Assembly (NCBI GenBank): GCA_023415835.1
Contig: JAEZJK010000007.1
Coordinates: forward strand, 1 to 64,000
Length of the DNA stretch: 64,000 nt
Direction of reading: 5' to 3'
Origin: Bacillota bacterium
Lineage (GTDB): Bacteria > Bacillota > UBA4882 > UBA8346
This document shows positions 56,844 through 64,000 of the stretch, piece after piece. The position numbers and the translations under genes are program-made. The first letter of the stretch is position 1. Every line of letters starts with the position of its first letter. The notes under the pieces were generated by a model. It searched no databases. It saw only the letters and a program-made list of their open reading frames with translations, and was not told where the DNA came from.

Positions 56844-57446
56844 TTGGAACAAGAAAAAATATACGAATCTATCATTTCGGGAGTTTGCGTTGGCCTTGCA
56901 ATTTTAGTAGCTAATAAGATAATTGAAAGGCTCCGTGCCAATAAAGAATTTCAAACAAATCTAGCTTTAGTGATAATTGAACTTTACAATAATTACTCAA
57001 TCGTTCCAGACTGTGAACCTATGCCGGTTAAACCATGCAACCCTGTAATTTTTGAAACTTCAGTTTGGGATTCTATGAAATCAAAACTAATTCTTAAACT
57101 TACTAAGCCGGAATTCACCAGGGTTGCCGTTTTATATTACTCGTTAATAAATGACATCCGTAATAAAAGGCCCACAGATTCAACAGAGTGCTATATGATA
57201 AAAGCTCAATTAACAGTAATGATTGATGAATTATTAACAATTTCAAAATATGATTTCAGGCGACTTGACCACATAGTCCGAGGTGAAACTAAATATAACC
57301 GTATACAAAATGTAGCCTTCCTACTATTACGAGTATTAAAATCAATAAAATTACCGATATTCCCATTAAATCTGTATCAAATGATTCTCCGTATCCACCT
57401 AAAAATAATGATGATAAAAACGAAATACCGAAAAGTATCAGAGTAA
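56844..57446 (+). CDS. Plus-strand membrane-anchored protein
   Basis: 200 residues from a TTG at 56844 with GGGGGTGA upstream. N-terminal helix ESIISGVCVGLAILVANKII, then a helical cytosolic part (FQTNLALVIIELYNNYSIVP, FTRVAVLYYSLINDIRNKRP, YMIKAQLTVMIDELLTISKY). TTGGTT-17-TAATAA at 56799-56827 could be its promoter. Its last 158 bases overlap the minus-strand gene 57289-57483. An accessory (for example exclusion) role is inferred from its setting only. Confidence 0.6.
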   Translation: MEQEKIYESIISGVCVGLAILVANKIIERLRANKEFQTNLALVIIELYNNYSIVPDCEPMPVKPCNPVIFETSVWDSMKSKLILKLTKPEFTRVAVLYYSLINDIRNKRPTDSTECYMIKAQLTVMIDELLTISKYDFRRLDHIVRGETKYNRIQNVAFLLLRVLKSIKLPIFPLNLYQMILRIHLKIMMIKTKYRKVSE

Positions 57447-57483
57447 TTTTTAGATTTGCTAAACAATGCTCAAGTGGTGTCAT
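57289..57483 (-). CDS. Two-helix membrane protein
   Basis: 64 residues: MTPLEHCLANLKITLILFGI start, helices about 10-28 and 40-56 (GISVILLILILVIVGR). ATGA overlap with the excisionase-like gene and AAAGGAGG upstream. Overlaps the plus-strand gene antisense. Confidence 0.65.
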   Translation of the reverse strand: MTPLEHCLANLKITLILFGISFLSSLFLGGYGESFDTDLMGISVILLILILVIVGRLHFVYGYI

Positions 57484-57677
57484 TGTGGAACCTCCTTTTG
57501 GTTGCCTTGACGAATGTAGGCAATCGCATCCTCTCGAAGTATTCGTCTATCGCCGCGGTTATTGATAATCACGCTTGGTATCTTGCCATCCTTCAAAATT
57601 TGAACCGTGTTCTCATAGCCGATTCGAAGAAAGTTTTTAAGTTCAACGGTTGTCAAAACTTCATGATCTGATTTCAT
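57480..57677 (-). CDS. Excisionase/HTH_17-type DNA-binding protein
   Basis: 65 residues from the ATG at 57677 with GGAGG upstream. EVLTTVELKNFLRIGYENTV, QILKDGKIPSVIINNRGDRR and ILREDAIAYIRQ form the typical excisionase-family helix-turn-helix. Second gene of the early operon; may be Xis or a regulator. Confidence 0.82.
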   Translation of the reverse strand: MKSDHEVLTTVELKNFLRIGYENTVQILKDGKIPSVIINNRGDRRILREDAIAYIRQGNQKEVPQ

Positions 57678-57710
57678 AATTACCTCCATTTCGTCCCACG
57701 CGCGGGAACA

Positions 57711-57935
57711 TCAAAGCACAGTAAATAAGTCATCGATTTTACAATCAAACGCTTCGCAAGTTTTTGTAATAAATTTTGTTCCGGGAGAAACATACTCTTT
57801 GTGTTCGGGAGGCAAGCAAACTCGTCTTACGGTTTGCCAATACACCCCGATTCCCCTAGATTGAGCCGCGAAAGTCAACCAGCCTTTTTCCCGGCAACGC
57901 TTGAAAAATTCGTCGGTTTTTAATTTAAACTTCAT
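57711..57935 (-). CDS. Cro-like repressor
   Basis: 74 residues from the ATG at 57935 with AAGGTG upstream. MKFKLKTDEFFKRCREKGWL, TFAAQSRGIGVYWQTVRRVC, then KFITKTCEAFDCKIDDLFTV: a short XRE-type helix-turn-helix. First early gene, divergent from the CI-like gene. The longer frame to 58088 would run through the promoters. Confidence 0.78.
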   Translation of the reverse strand: MKFKLKTDEFFKRCREKGWLTFAAQSRGIGVYWQTVRRVCLPPEHKEYVSPGTKFITKTCEAFDCKIDDLFTVL

Positions 57936-57983
57936 ATACTCACACCTTCTAACGTATAATGTATGTTGCACCTGTCGATAATA

Positions 57984-58012
57984 ACTATACCACATGAATC
58001 CCACGCGTGCAA
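57984..58012 (-). promoter_or_regulatory. Early leftward promoter
   Basis: Minus strand TTGCAC (58007-58012), 17-base spacer, TATAGT (57984-57989), reading into cro. The -35 box is part of a GTTGCAC operator-like unit. Confidence 0.75.
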
Positions 58013-58051
58013 CAATTTTCGTTAAAAAGATATTAAATTGTTGCATAGGTG

Positions 58052-58080
58052 TTGCACGCATGACATATTCATGATATAAT
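58052..58080 (+). promoter_or_regulatory. Repressor maintenance promoter
   Basis: TTGCAC (58052-58057), 17-base spacer, TATAAT (58075-58080), reading into the CI-like gene and integrase. GTTGCA units at about 57965, 58007 (inverted), 58040 and 58051 are likely shared operators. Confidence 0.78.
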
Positions 58081-58105
58081 ACCATCAAAGAGGAAGGTGT
58101 TTAAA

Positions 58106-58456
58106 GTGTATGATAAAAAAGGGTTTGGAAAGTATCTTGAGAATTTAAGATTGAAAAGTGGATTCGTTGCACAAATAGACCTCGCCAAGGTATCTGGTGT
58201 TAGTAAATCAACTATATCGAGAATGGAAGCGGGAGAAACAGAGACGAAACCCGAAACTCTTAAAAAACTTGCTCCATTTTTAAAAGTTTCATATAGCGAT
58301 TTAATGAAAGCCGCTGGATATATGGAAATGAAGGAAGATGTTTATGTTAGACTCGAAGGGACGGGCGGCAAAACAGTTGACCTATCTCATTTATCCGAAG
58401 AAGAACAGGAATACATTTTTAACCTTGCGGAAAAGCTGGGAGGGCAAAGAAAGTAA
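58106..58456 (+). CDS. CI-like XRE repressor
   Basis: 116 residues from a GTG at 58106, after AGGAAGG; the GTG at 58097 lies within that site. XRE helix-turn-helix IDLAKVSGVSKSTISRMEAG (about 26-45) and C-terminal acidic helix LSEEEQEYIFNLAEKLGGQ. It lacks the LexA-like peptidase domain of SOS-cleaved repressors, so induction may need an antirepressor such as the Bro protein. Confidence 0.85.
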   Translation: MYDKKGFGKYLENLRLKSGFVAQIDLAKVSGVSKSTISRMEAGETETKPETLKKLAPFLKVSYSDLMKAAGYMEMKEDVYVRLEGTGGKTVDLSHLSEEEQEYIFNLAEKLGGQRK

Positions 58457-59604
58457 TGGCTGGAACCGGATCATTATTTCAACGAAAAAAGGATCATCGG
58501 TTTTATTACATTATTAGCCGCGGATATGATCCGAACCTTAGAAACGGAAAAGGCGGCTATAAATATGAATGGATTGATTTAGAGACAACCGATCCGAAGG
58601 AAGCAGATAGGCAGGCTAAAATAATAAAAGGTCAAATTGCAGCCGGAAAATTTCATTCTCCGGCTAAAATTACATTAGAGGAACTTTTTACCCGTTGGCT
58701 TGCTCATTGTGAAAAGAAGGGACTAAAACGCCGGAGCATCGAAGAATACCGGAAGATGATTAAATCTAATATCCCGGAAGGATTAAAGAACGAACTCATA
58801 AAGGATATCAAACCCAAACATATTCGAGAATTAATTGAATCTAAAAAATCTCAATATACTAAAAAGAAACTTTATATAATTTTTAACTCAGCGTATAAAT
58901 TGGGGCTCGCCGATGATGATTTAGACTTACCGGAAAACCCATGTGAGCGAATCATAGCGCCGACAATCAAAAAAGTTAAACATTCGGTTTGGTCCGCAGA
59001 CGAAGCTAAAAAATTTTTGGATAATACCAAGGGAACAAGAGAATATGGAATCTTCCTTTGTTGCCTAACTACCGGCATGAGGATAGGAGAAGTCTTGGGG
59101 CTCCGATGGCAGGACATTGACTTAGAAAACAAGATTATAAATATTAATCAGACGCTTGAAGAAAAAACAAAGGGAGATTCGCGGCCCGTGTTCGGTACAC
59201 CGAAAACCGATGCTTCGCAAGCACCTATATTAATGACCGGGCTCTTGGCGGATGAATTGAAAAAAATTAGGGCTCGGCAAAATGAAGAACGAATGAAACA
59301 ACGGAAAACCTATAAAGACTATGATTTAATTTTTACATCATTTAACGGGAGCCCAGTCCATTTAGAAAACCTCCGCAATAGATACTTTAACAAAGCTATA
59401 GAACTGTCCAAAGTAACTAAAATTAGAATCCACGACATGAGACATTCGGCGGCTACCTTGCTTTTAAGTACGGGAATATCACTTGATATTATTCAAAGGT
59501 ATTTAAGGCACGCCCAAAGGGACACCACGGAAATATATGCTCATAACGAAGATATCGAACTATTAAGAACCGCCACAAAGAAGATGGATCAACTCCTGAA
59601 ATAG
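58456..59604 (+). CDS. int: Tyrosine integrase
   Basis: 382 residues. N-terminal arm-binding AP2-like domain (about 1-65), SAM-like core-binding domain (about 70-150), catalytic domain with Arg209 (TGMRIGEVLGLRWQDID), HDMR (His326, Arg329), His352 and nucleophile Tyr361 (TTEIYAH). Its ATG overlaps the repressor stop (TAATG) and GGGAGGG precedes, so it is co-transcribed with the repressor. Inserts the phage in tRNA-Arg. Confidence 0.96.
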   Translation: MAGTGSLFQRKKDHRFYYIISRGYDPNLRNGKGGYKYEWIDLETTDPKEADRQAKIIKGQIAAGKFHSPAKITLEELFTRWLAHCEKKGLKRRSIEEYRKMIKSNIPEGLKNELIKDIKPKHIRELIESKKSQYTKKKLYIIFNSAYKLGLADDDLDLPENPCERIIAPTIKKVKHSVWSADEAKKFLDNTKGTREYGIFLCCLTTGMRIGEVLGLRWQDIDLENKIININQTLEEKTKGDSRPVFGTPKTDASQAPILMTGLLADELKKIRARQNEERMKQRKTYKDYDLIFTSFNGSPVHLENLRNRYFNKAIELSKVTKIRIHDMRHSAATLLLSTGISLDIIQRYLRHAQRDTTEIYAHNEDIELLRTATKKMDQLLK

Positions 59605-59624
59605 ACCCTAAAGGGTCTTTTTCT
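59603..59624 (+). terminator. Integrase terminator
   Basis: AGACCC-TAAA-GGGTCT followed by five T, overlapping the integrase stop. Confidence 0.85.
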
Positions 59625-59672
59625 TTATTATCAACGGTTTTATGTTATTATTTGAATATTTATTAGATAAGT

Positions 59673-59707
59673 AAAAAATAAAAGGGTTTGCGATTTTGCA
59701 AACCCTT
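59673..59707. terminator. Phage-supplied terminator for the rebuilt tRNA-Arg
   Basis: 10-bp perfect stem AAGGGTTTGC/GCAAACCCTT (59682-59691, 59698-59707). On the minus strand it is followed by TTTTATTTTTT and lies ten bases after the tRNA 3' end. It may also act on plus-strand transcripts. Confidence 0.8.
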
Positions 59708-59712
59708 AATTT

Positions 59713-59761
59713 TAAATGGCGCGCCCGGAGGGGCTCGAACCCCCGGCCTACAGATTCGAAG
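59713..59761. repeat. attR core
   Basis: 49 bp identical to attL; supplies the 3' part of tRNA-Arg so that the gene stays whole after integration. Confidence 0.93.
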
Positions 59762-59793
59762 TCTGCCACTCTATCCAACTGAGCTACGGGCGC
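59717..59793 (-). tRNA. tRNA-Arg (anticodon UCG)
   Basis: 77 nt with encoded CCA (59717-59719). Acceptor 5' GCGCCCG pairs with CGGGCGC; D arm AGCTCAGTTGGATAGAGT; anticodon loop CTTCGAA gives TCG; T arm GGGGGTTCGAGCCCC. Reads CGA (and by wobble other CGN). Attachment site of the prophage. Confidence 0.96.
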
Positions 59794-59969
59794 AGTTTAG
59801 CAACGATTTTATTATAACACAATGGCAACAATACTACAACCAGCAGCCATTTTAAACTGAAAAAACATATTTGTATTTATCAAATCCCCATAATCTGCCT
59901 TTGTCCCTATTACCTAATCTCAAACTGCCTAATAGAATAAGATAGAAAACCCAAAGAGGAGGAAAGGTA

Positions 59970-60167
59970 ATGGAGCACAGGGAAAAAATGCAAATCTACC
60001 AAAGGCCGGCCGGTATGGAACAGTCGATGATGTACTGTAGTACGGCCCCCATGATGATGGAAATGCATCAAACCATTATGGGAATGCACCGGATGTGTAT
60101 GGAGATGCATCAAATGATGCGTGAAATGCATCATCGCCATATGAAAGAGGAACATCGGGGTTGTTAA
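59970..60167 (+). CDS. Met/His-rich heptad-repeat protein
   Basis: 65 residues, with about one third Met and His. AGGAGG precedes the ATG. Residues about 29-57 form four heptads with M-H at fixed places: MEMHQTI, MGMHRMC, MEMHQMM, REMHHRH. On a helix these put Met/His on one face, fit for Cu(I)/Ag(I) or other soft metals. No signal peptide. No known family recognised. Confidence 0.75.
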   Translation: MEHREKMQIYQRPAGMEQSMMYCSTAPMMMEMHQTIMGMHRMCMEMHQMMREMHHRHMKEEHRGC

Positions 60168-60204
60168 GACGGGATTTTATTAATAGAAACCCCGTATTTA
60201 GAAA

Positions 60205-60234
60205 ATTCCCCAGTATTTTTTGTTACTGGGGAAT
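60205..60234. terminator. Strong hairpin after the Met/His gene
   Basis: 11-bp perfect stem ATTCCCCAGTA/TACTGGGGAAT (60205-60215, 60224-60234). T residues follow mainly on the minus strand, so it may serve tRNA-Pro too. Confidence 0.6.
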
Positions 60235-60333
60235 ATAGTTTATTAATCTCTAGAGATTAATTTTTAGTATGATTATAAACGCATAAATAAGAAAAATTCT
60301 TCAACTGATAGGTCGAAGAATCAATTTTTTAAA

Positions 60334-60410
60334 TGGTCGGGGCGACAGGATTTGAACCTACGACCCCCTGCGCCCAAGGCAGGTGCGCTACCAAACTGCG
60401 CTACGCCCCG
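60334..60410 (-). tRNA. tRNA-Pro (anticodon UGG)
   Basis: 77 nt with encoded CCA. Acceptor CGGGGCG/CGCCCCG, anticodon stem CCTGC/GCAGG with loop CTTGGGC giving TGG, T arm with GGTTCAAATCC. Reads CCA. Confidence 0.96.
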
Positions 60411-60493
60411 ATAAGGAAAGATAATTGACGATGATTAGTATACCTTAAAAATCTCTTCCCGTCAAGGGAAGTAAAACTTTATTATGCCAAGTC

Positions 60494-60573
60494 GCATTCA
60501 AAACGCAACAATAAATTGTATTCCCTCCGCAGCAAACTGCGTTCCATACAAAAGTTGCGCTATTATTGAATGC
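60494..60573. repeat. Nested palindromic element, 80 bp
   Basis: Four nested arms in order: GCATTCAA, GCAAC, TTGTAT, CGCAG, loop CAAA, CTGCG, ATACAA, GTTGC, TTGAATGC. This makes one long interrupted hairpin, the shape of REP/MITE-like elements or a structured RNA. Lies in the gap between tRNA-Pro and the phosphoesterase gene. Confidence 0.75.
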
Positions 60574-60582
60574 CATATGTTA

Positions 60583-61056
60583 TTAAAGGCGTTCATGAAA
60601 AAAAGTAAGCCCGTTTTGGCCAATCTCGATGATACCATAAGTGATCCCGCGATACGACCGTTCCAGGCATAGGGTCCCCGGATTAAAAAGCCTAATCCCT
60701 TCCCATTCGGTATTTAAGGGAAAATGAGTATGGCCAAAAACAATTAAATCAACCCCTTTTTCCCGCCCTGCCAGCCCAATCGTGGTTAATCCTTGTTTAA
60801 CGCCGTACCGGTGGCCATGGGCTAACATCACTTGCGCTTGTTCCAGCTGAAAGAATTGTTCCGTCGGATATTCCGAACTAAAGTCGCAGTTCCCGGCAAC
60901 GCCTGCAATCGGAACTTCCAGACGATTCTTGACCTTTACTATTTCCCGGTAACCGTCTCCGGTGAAAAGCAGCTGGTCAATGGGTCCCATCGAACGCAAC
61001 GCTTGTTCCAAGCCGGTTAAATTGCCGTGAATGTCTCCTACAACTCCGATTCGCAT
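60583..61056 (-). CDS. YfcE/MJ0936-type metallophosphoesterase
   Basis: 157 residues from the ATG at 61056 (TAATG overlap). Calcineurin-like fold: GDIHGN, FTGDG, GNCDF, AHGHRYG and FGHTHFP are the metal and phosphate ligands. Hydrolyses small phosphodiesters; the natural substrate is uncertain. Confidence 0.93.
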   Translation of the reverse strand: MRIGVVGDIHGNLTGLEQALRSMGPIDQLLFTGDGYREIVKVKNRLEVPIAGVAGNCDFSSEYPTEQFFQLEQAQVMLAHGHRYGVKQGLTTIGLAGREKGVDLIVFGHTHFPLNTEWEGIRLFNPGTLCLERSYRGITYGIIEIGQNGLTFFHERL

Positions 61057-61304
61057 TAATTCTTTCTTAACCAAAAGAATCCTCCGGCAGTTGAAAAATT
61101 TTCAAATATTTGATTTTTGCCCCATAACGGGTTCAGCCTCTGAATAATTTCCTCCTTATTCCCGAGAAAATTGTTTGAACATATAATTCTATCCCCATTT
61201 GCGCCGCCCAGTATATATGCGCATAAAAGATATTGTTCATTATAAAAATCTTCGCTCGATAACATTCCACCGATCCGAATAATCTCGCGGCAAAAATATA
61301 TCAT
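61056..61304 (-). CDS. Hypothetical protein
   Basis: 82 residues to a stop that overlaps the phosphoesterase ATG. MLSSEDFYNEQYLLCAYILG and GNKEEIIQRLNPLWGKNQIF; no clear ribosome binding site before either ATG. May be a real coupled gene or a remnant. Confidence 0.4.
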   Translation of the reverse strand: MIYFCREIIRIGGMLSSEDFYNEQYLLCAYILGGANGDRIICSNNFLGNKEEIIQRLNPLWGKNQIFENFSTAGGFFWLRKN

Positions 61305-61341
61305 GCTCTGAATACCGAATATTCATTTCAAATCAATAGCC

Positions 61342-62115
61342 CTACTTCCACCTAATATATTCCCCCCGAGTTAATCTCAAATCTTTTCCAATAATCATAC
61401 CGAATAAGGTCATCAGAGTGATTAGGATAATGCGCAGATCCATTACCAGGCTGCGCTTACTGATATAATAAAGAGCGTAACTCAACTTTGTTTGGAGGAC
61501 TTCCTTTAAGTAGACTTTTTCCGGATCCGGCATCGAATTGAGCATCTTGTTCTCATTGATATAGAATACCGAAGCATAATCGGTTATTCCCGGAGGCACC
61601 GATAAGATAACCTTTCTAAACTTGGCCGGATATTTCGCTAGATACCCCGGTAGCATCGGCCGTGGTCCCACCAGACTCATGTCGCCTTTTAAGACGTTAA
61701 ACAATTGCGGCAATTCATCCAACTTAAATTTACGTAAGATTTTTCCGCAACCGGTAATCCGCTCGTCCCTCTCAAGAGTGAATAATTTACCGCTGGCCTC
61801 CGCTCCATCGTACATGGTCCGAAATTTATAAATCAAAAAATCCCGCCCGTTCTTTCCCACTCTGAATTGTCTGAACAAAACAGGACCGGGAGAATCCAAT
61901 CTAATCCAGACGGCCAAGACAATAATCACCGGAATGAGGATGATAATTCCGGGAATAGTCAGTACTAAGTCAAAAATGCGTTTACCAGACGCTTTAAAAT
62001 TGTTAGGTAGGTTAACCAGTGTCAAAAGTTCCCGCCGTTTTTGAAGGTCCGTAACTTCCAACGGCTCGGAATTCAAGGGCGCCGGACGAATTTTAACCGT
62101 TAAGTTACAGGTCAT
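61342..62115 (-). CDS. Undecaprenyl-phosphate sugar phosphotransferase (WcaJ/RfbP C-terminal type)
   Basis: 257 residues. N-terminal cytosolic part, one membrane helix (RIFDLVLTIPGIIILIPVII), then the bacterial sugar transferase core: DSPGPVLFRQFRVGKNGRDF, YKFRTMYDGAE, RKFKLDELPQLFNVLKGDMS, LVGPRPMLPGY. Starts a surface glycan on undecaprenyl phosphate. Glycosyltransferase genes follow to the right, so this is the edge of a polysaccharide locus. Confidence 0.92.
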   Translation of the reverse strand: MTCNLTVKIRPAPLNSEPLEVTDLQKRRELLTLVNLPNNFKASGKRIFDLVLTIPGIIILIPVIIVLAVWIRLDSPGPVLFRQFRVGKNGRDFLIYKFRTMYDGAEASGKLFTLERDERITGCGKILRKFKLDELPQLFNVLKGDMSLVGPRPMLPGYLAKYPAKFRKVILSVPPGITDYASVFYINENKMLNSMPDPEKVYLKEVLQTKLSYALYYISKRSLVMDLRIILITLMTLFGMIIGKDLRLTRGEYIRWK

Positions 62116-62140
62116 ATGATTCTCCTTTCCGCCGCATCCA

Positions 62141-62755
62141 TTAAAAGTAAACTGACAATCTTAACTGATTATAATCATATGTTCTATCCGTGCGGGTATA
62201 ATAAAACACCATATTGGGCGCAATCACATAGGCAATTTGGACCCCATATAAATTCTCGTATTCGGGAGTACCATCATCAAAGTTGTATTCCAGCCTTAAA
62301 CTGAACGGCTTCGGGTCTGGAAAGAGCAATAAACCCAGGATTTTCTCCTGATCTTGCCACTGATCAACCCCGTAATGGGCGTAGATCTTGACCTTATCAT
62401 TGGGTTGCACATACATGCTTACACTTTGGTTTTCATCACGTTCGGTGGCGAAAACCCCGTCGGCTTCCACTCCGAAGTATTTTGAATCAAAAGCGAGGTC
62501 GAAAACGGACACATCATGAACTTTATCGTATATGCCATCCCTATCCGTATCCTTCGAAAAATTTTCTTCCTTTTCAAAATACGCAATTTGACCTTGAACT
62601 CTTTACCCGCCGGAATTTCATATTTGATCCCGAATTTTGATTTAAGTTCGACATTATAAATGGATTAAGCCATTTATAAAAGCTTCAGCCGATGAAACCG
62701 GCGCGCAGGTAGAGACCGGACCGATACTTAACAGTAAAATTAGCGTTTTTTTCAT
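62141..62755 (-). pseudogene. Frameshifted outer-membrane barrel protein
   Basis: The ATG at 62755, with GGGGAAT upstream, opens a signal peptide MKKTLILLLSIGPVSTCAPV, but the frame stops at 62654. The next frame reads YNVELKSKFGIKYEIPAGKE, then a second shift gives RVQGQIAYFEKEENFSKDTD and an open end of 123+ residues with strand pairs (SMYVQPNDKVKIYAHYGVDQ, SLRLEYNFDDGTPEYENLYG) ending LRLSVYF. C-terminal Phe and alternating pattern suggest a beta-barrel. Two frameshifts make it a pseudogene. Confidence 0.65.
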
Positions 62756-63037
62756 CAATATTCCCCTTTGTTACATTTACAACCACAGCGTTGACTGAGC
62801 TATTATGGATATTAATTCAATCCGACGTTTATTTTTTATATCGGTTGATATGGTTTATTCTTTATACACAATCATGAGTTAAACCGGTGAATTAAAGCCA
62901 GTCGGCACTATCAGGCCACGCCTGAATCAATGACCGGGCCTATCTCATCCGTTACTGGGCTTTACTGGGTTGTTTGCCTATGTTATAATAAAACAAACGG
63001 TTTTTGGAAGAGCCAATTACGATGATGAGGCGATTAA

Positions 63038-63925
63038 ATGGCGGATCTGACGGCCATAATTCTTACAATGAATGAAAGTAGCAATATTGGTGATTGTTTG
63101 CGGTCCATTAAGGGATTTATCAAACGGGCGGTTGTGGTCGACAGCGGCAGCGCCGATAATACTATCGTAATTGCCCGAGACTTGGGGGCGGATATCTACG
63201 AGCATAAATTCGAGACTCATGCCCGGCAGTTTAATTGGGCCCTCGATAATATCAATATCGATACTAAATGGACCTTAAGACTTGACGCGGATGAAAGACT
63301 AACTCCAGGGTTATGTGAAGAACTTGAATATTTAATGAAGAGCCATCAAGATAGCGACGTTAATGGAATAACAATGGAGGCTTGGTTTTACTTTCTGGGA
63401 AAATGCATCAAACACGGTGGCCGCAAAAAAAGAAAACTGATGATCTTTAAAACCGGGTTGGGCAGAGTTGAAGATCGAAAAATGGATGAACATACGGTGT
63501 TATTGAAAGGCCATTCCGTTGCTACGCGGGAGCGATTTTTACACTATGACTTCCGGAACCTGGATTATTTTATTTCCAAATTGAATTGGTACGCTACCCG
63601 GGAAATGCATGATTATCTAGCCTGGAAACAGGGGGCGTCCGTAGCGATTCAGACTGATAAAAAGATTCAACAGACGAGAAAAAAAAAGTTTGGCCTATAT
63701 TATAAAGCGCCGATGTTTTGGCGGTCGCGGTGGTTGTTTATTTACAATTACTATTTTCGATTAGGCTTTCTTGATGGCAGAGAAGGTTATATTTATCACT
63801 TTTTTCAATGTTACTGGTATCGTTACCTGGTTGACGCTAAAATATATGAATATGAAACCACGGGCGCCGTAATGGAAGAGTTGATGGCGCTGGGCGAAAC
63901 GGCTTCCACCAGGGTTAACATTTAG
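63038..63925 (+). CDS. Family 2 glycosyltransferase (WaaE/KdtX-like)
   Basis: 295 residues. GT-A fold: TAIILTMNESSNIGDCLRSI, VVDSGSADNTIVIARDLGAD, then LRLDADERLTPGL with the DxD metal site and HYDFRNLDYFISKLNWYATR. WaaE/KdtX-type enzymes add sugars to lipopolysaccharide core or similar glycans, again fitting a diderm. TATAAT near 62984 may be its -10 box. Confidence 0.9.
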   Translation: MADLTAIILTMNESSNIGDCLRSIKGFIKRAVVVDSGSADNTIVIARDLGADIYEHKFETHARQFNWALDNINIDTKWTLRLDADERLTPGLCEELEYLMKSHQDSDVNGITMEAWFYFLGKCIKHGGRKKRKLMIFKTGLGRVEDRKMDEHTVLLKGHSVATRERFLHYDFRNLDYFISKLNWYATREMHDYLAWKQGASVAIQTDKKIQQTRKKKFGLYYKAPMFWRSRWLFIYNYYFRLGFLDGREGYIYHFFQCYWYRYLVDAKIYEYETTGAVMEELMALGETASTRVNI

Positions 63926-63932
63926 TGGTGAT

Positions 63933-64000
63933 ATGATGGCTAAACGGGTTTTGATAGTGATGACAACGGCTTTGGGGCTTGATGGGATAAGTTCCATGGT
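63933..64000 (+). CDS. Start of a further gene, probably glycosyltransferase (partial)
   Basis: ATG ATG after GGTGAT, then AKRVLIVMTTALGLDGISSMV to the window edge. The RVLIVMT...GGI/DGIS pattern is the start of GT4-type enzymes. Too short for certainty. Confidence 0.55.
   Translation, partial: MMAKRVLIVMTTALGLDGISSM

Larger units (their letters stand above)
11872..59761. mobile_element. Complete siphovirus-type prophage in tRNA-Arg(UCG)
   Basis: Bounded by 49-bp perfect direct repeats (11872-11920 and 59713-59761), giving an element of about 47.8 kb. It holds an integrase beside attR, Cro/CI-like genes, recombination and replication genes, HK97-type head genes, lambda-like tail genes and a lysis cassette, with no obvious frameshift in structural genes. 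Induction ability cannot be judged from sequence. Confidence 0.93.

Noticed and set aside
59910..60155. His-rich 81-residue frame on the minus strand
   Set aside because: It mirrors the Met/His gene (ATG/CAT codons read backwards) and has no ribosome binding site; the plus-strand frame has AGGAGG.

Overview
The window is bacterial chromosome carrying one apparently complete tailed-phage prophage. The host looks like a diderm (outer-membrane) member of the Firmicutes. The nadK-argR-recN cluster, the strong GGAGG-type ribosome binding sites and the AT-rich intergenic DNA are Firmicutes-like, but a patatin-Omp85 outer-membrane protein and a decayed outer-membrane barrel gene imply a second membrane. 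A Limnochordia/Hydrogenispora-like lineage is my inference and is not proven by anything here.

Host left flank (1-11871), mostly minus strand: start of glnS; a patatin-Omp85 protein; a TlpA-type thioredoxin plus CcdA operon with a CsoR-like operator; recN, argR, nadK; a 52-residue membrane protein; rmuC; and on the plus strand a beta-carbonic-anhydrase-like gene. Host right flank (59762-64000): the 5' half of tRNA-Arg(UCG), a Met/His heptad-repeat protein, tRNA-Pro(UGG), a YfcE-type phosphoesterase, a sugar transferase, a frameshifted outer-membrane protein gene, a family 2 glycosyltransferase and the start of another gene.

Prophage (about 47.8 kb): it sits in tRNA-Arg(UCG) between 49-bp direct repeats at 11872-11920 and 59713-59761. 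The tyrosine integrase lies next to the right repeat and rebuilds the tRNA. Divergent Cro-like and CI-like genes form the switch. The early genes run leftward on the minus strand (57.9 to 41.8 kb): a MazF-antirepressor fusion, RecT and a PD-(D/E)XK nuclease, a replication initiator and DnaC-like loader, then a nucleic-acid modification block (MT-A70, PAPS-reductase-like protein, Dcm, truncated methyltransferase), ending in a sigma-region-4-like late regulator candidate. The late genes (38.7 to 15.6 kb, minus strand) are HNH, TerS/TerL, portal, protease, HK97 capsid, connectors and lambda-like tail genes V-G/T-H-M-L-K-(I+J), then fibres, holins and an M15 endolysin: a long-tailed siphovirus plan.

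Genes on the plus strand inside the prophage stand apart from this programme and are the best candidates for expression in the lysogen. They are a DNA-binding/zinc protein cluster at 12.4-15.4 kb, a small protein and lipoprotein at 17.6-18.4 kb, an IbrA/IbrB-type cassette at 39.1-41.8 kb preceded by five phased 11-bp repeats, and two genes at 56.4-57.4 kb. The most unusual signals are the in-frame MazF-Bro fusion with an internal ribosome binding site, a 216-codon open frame overprinted on the Dcm gene, the IbrAB cassette with its repeat array, and the Met/His heptad protein beside the prophage.
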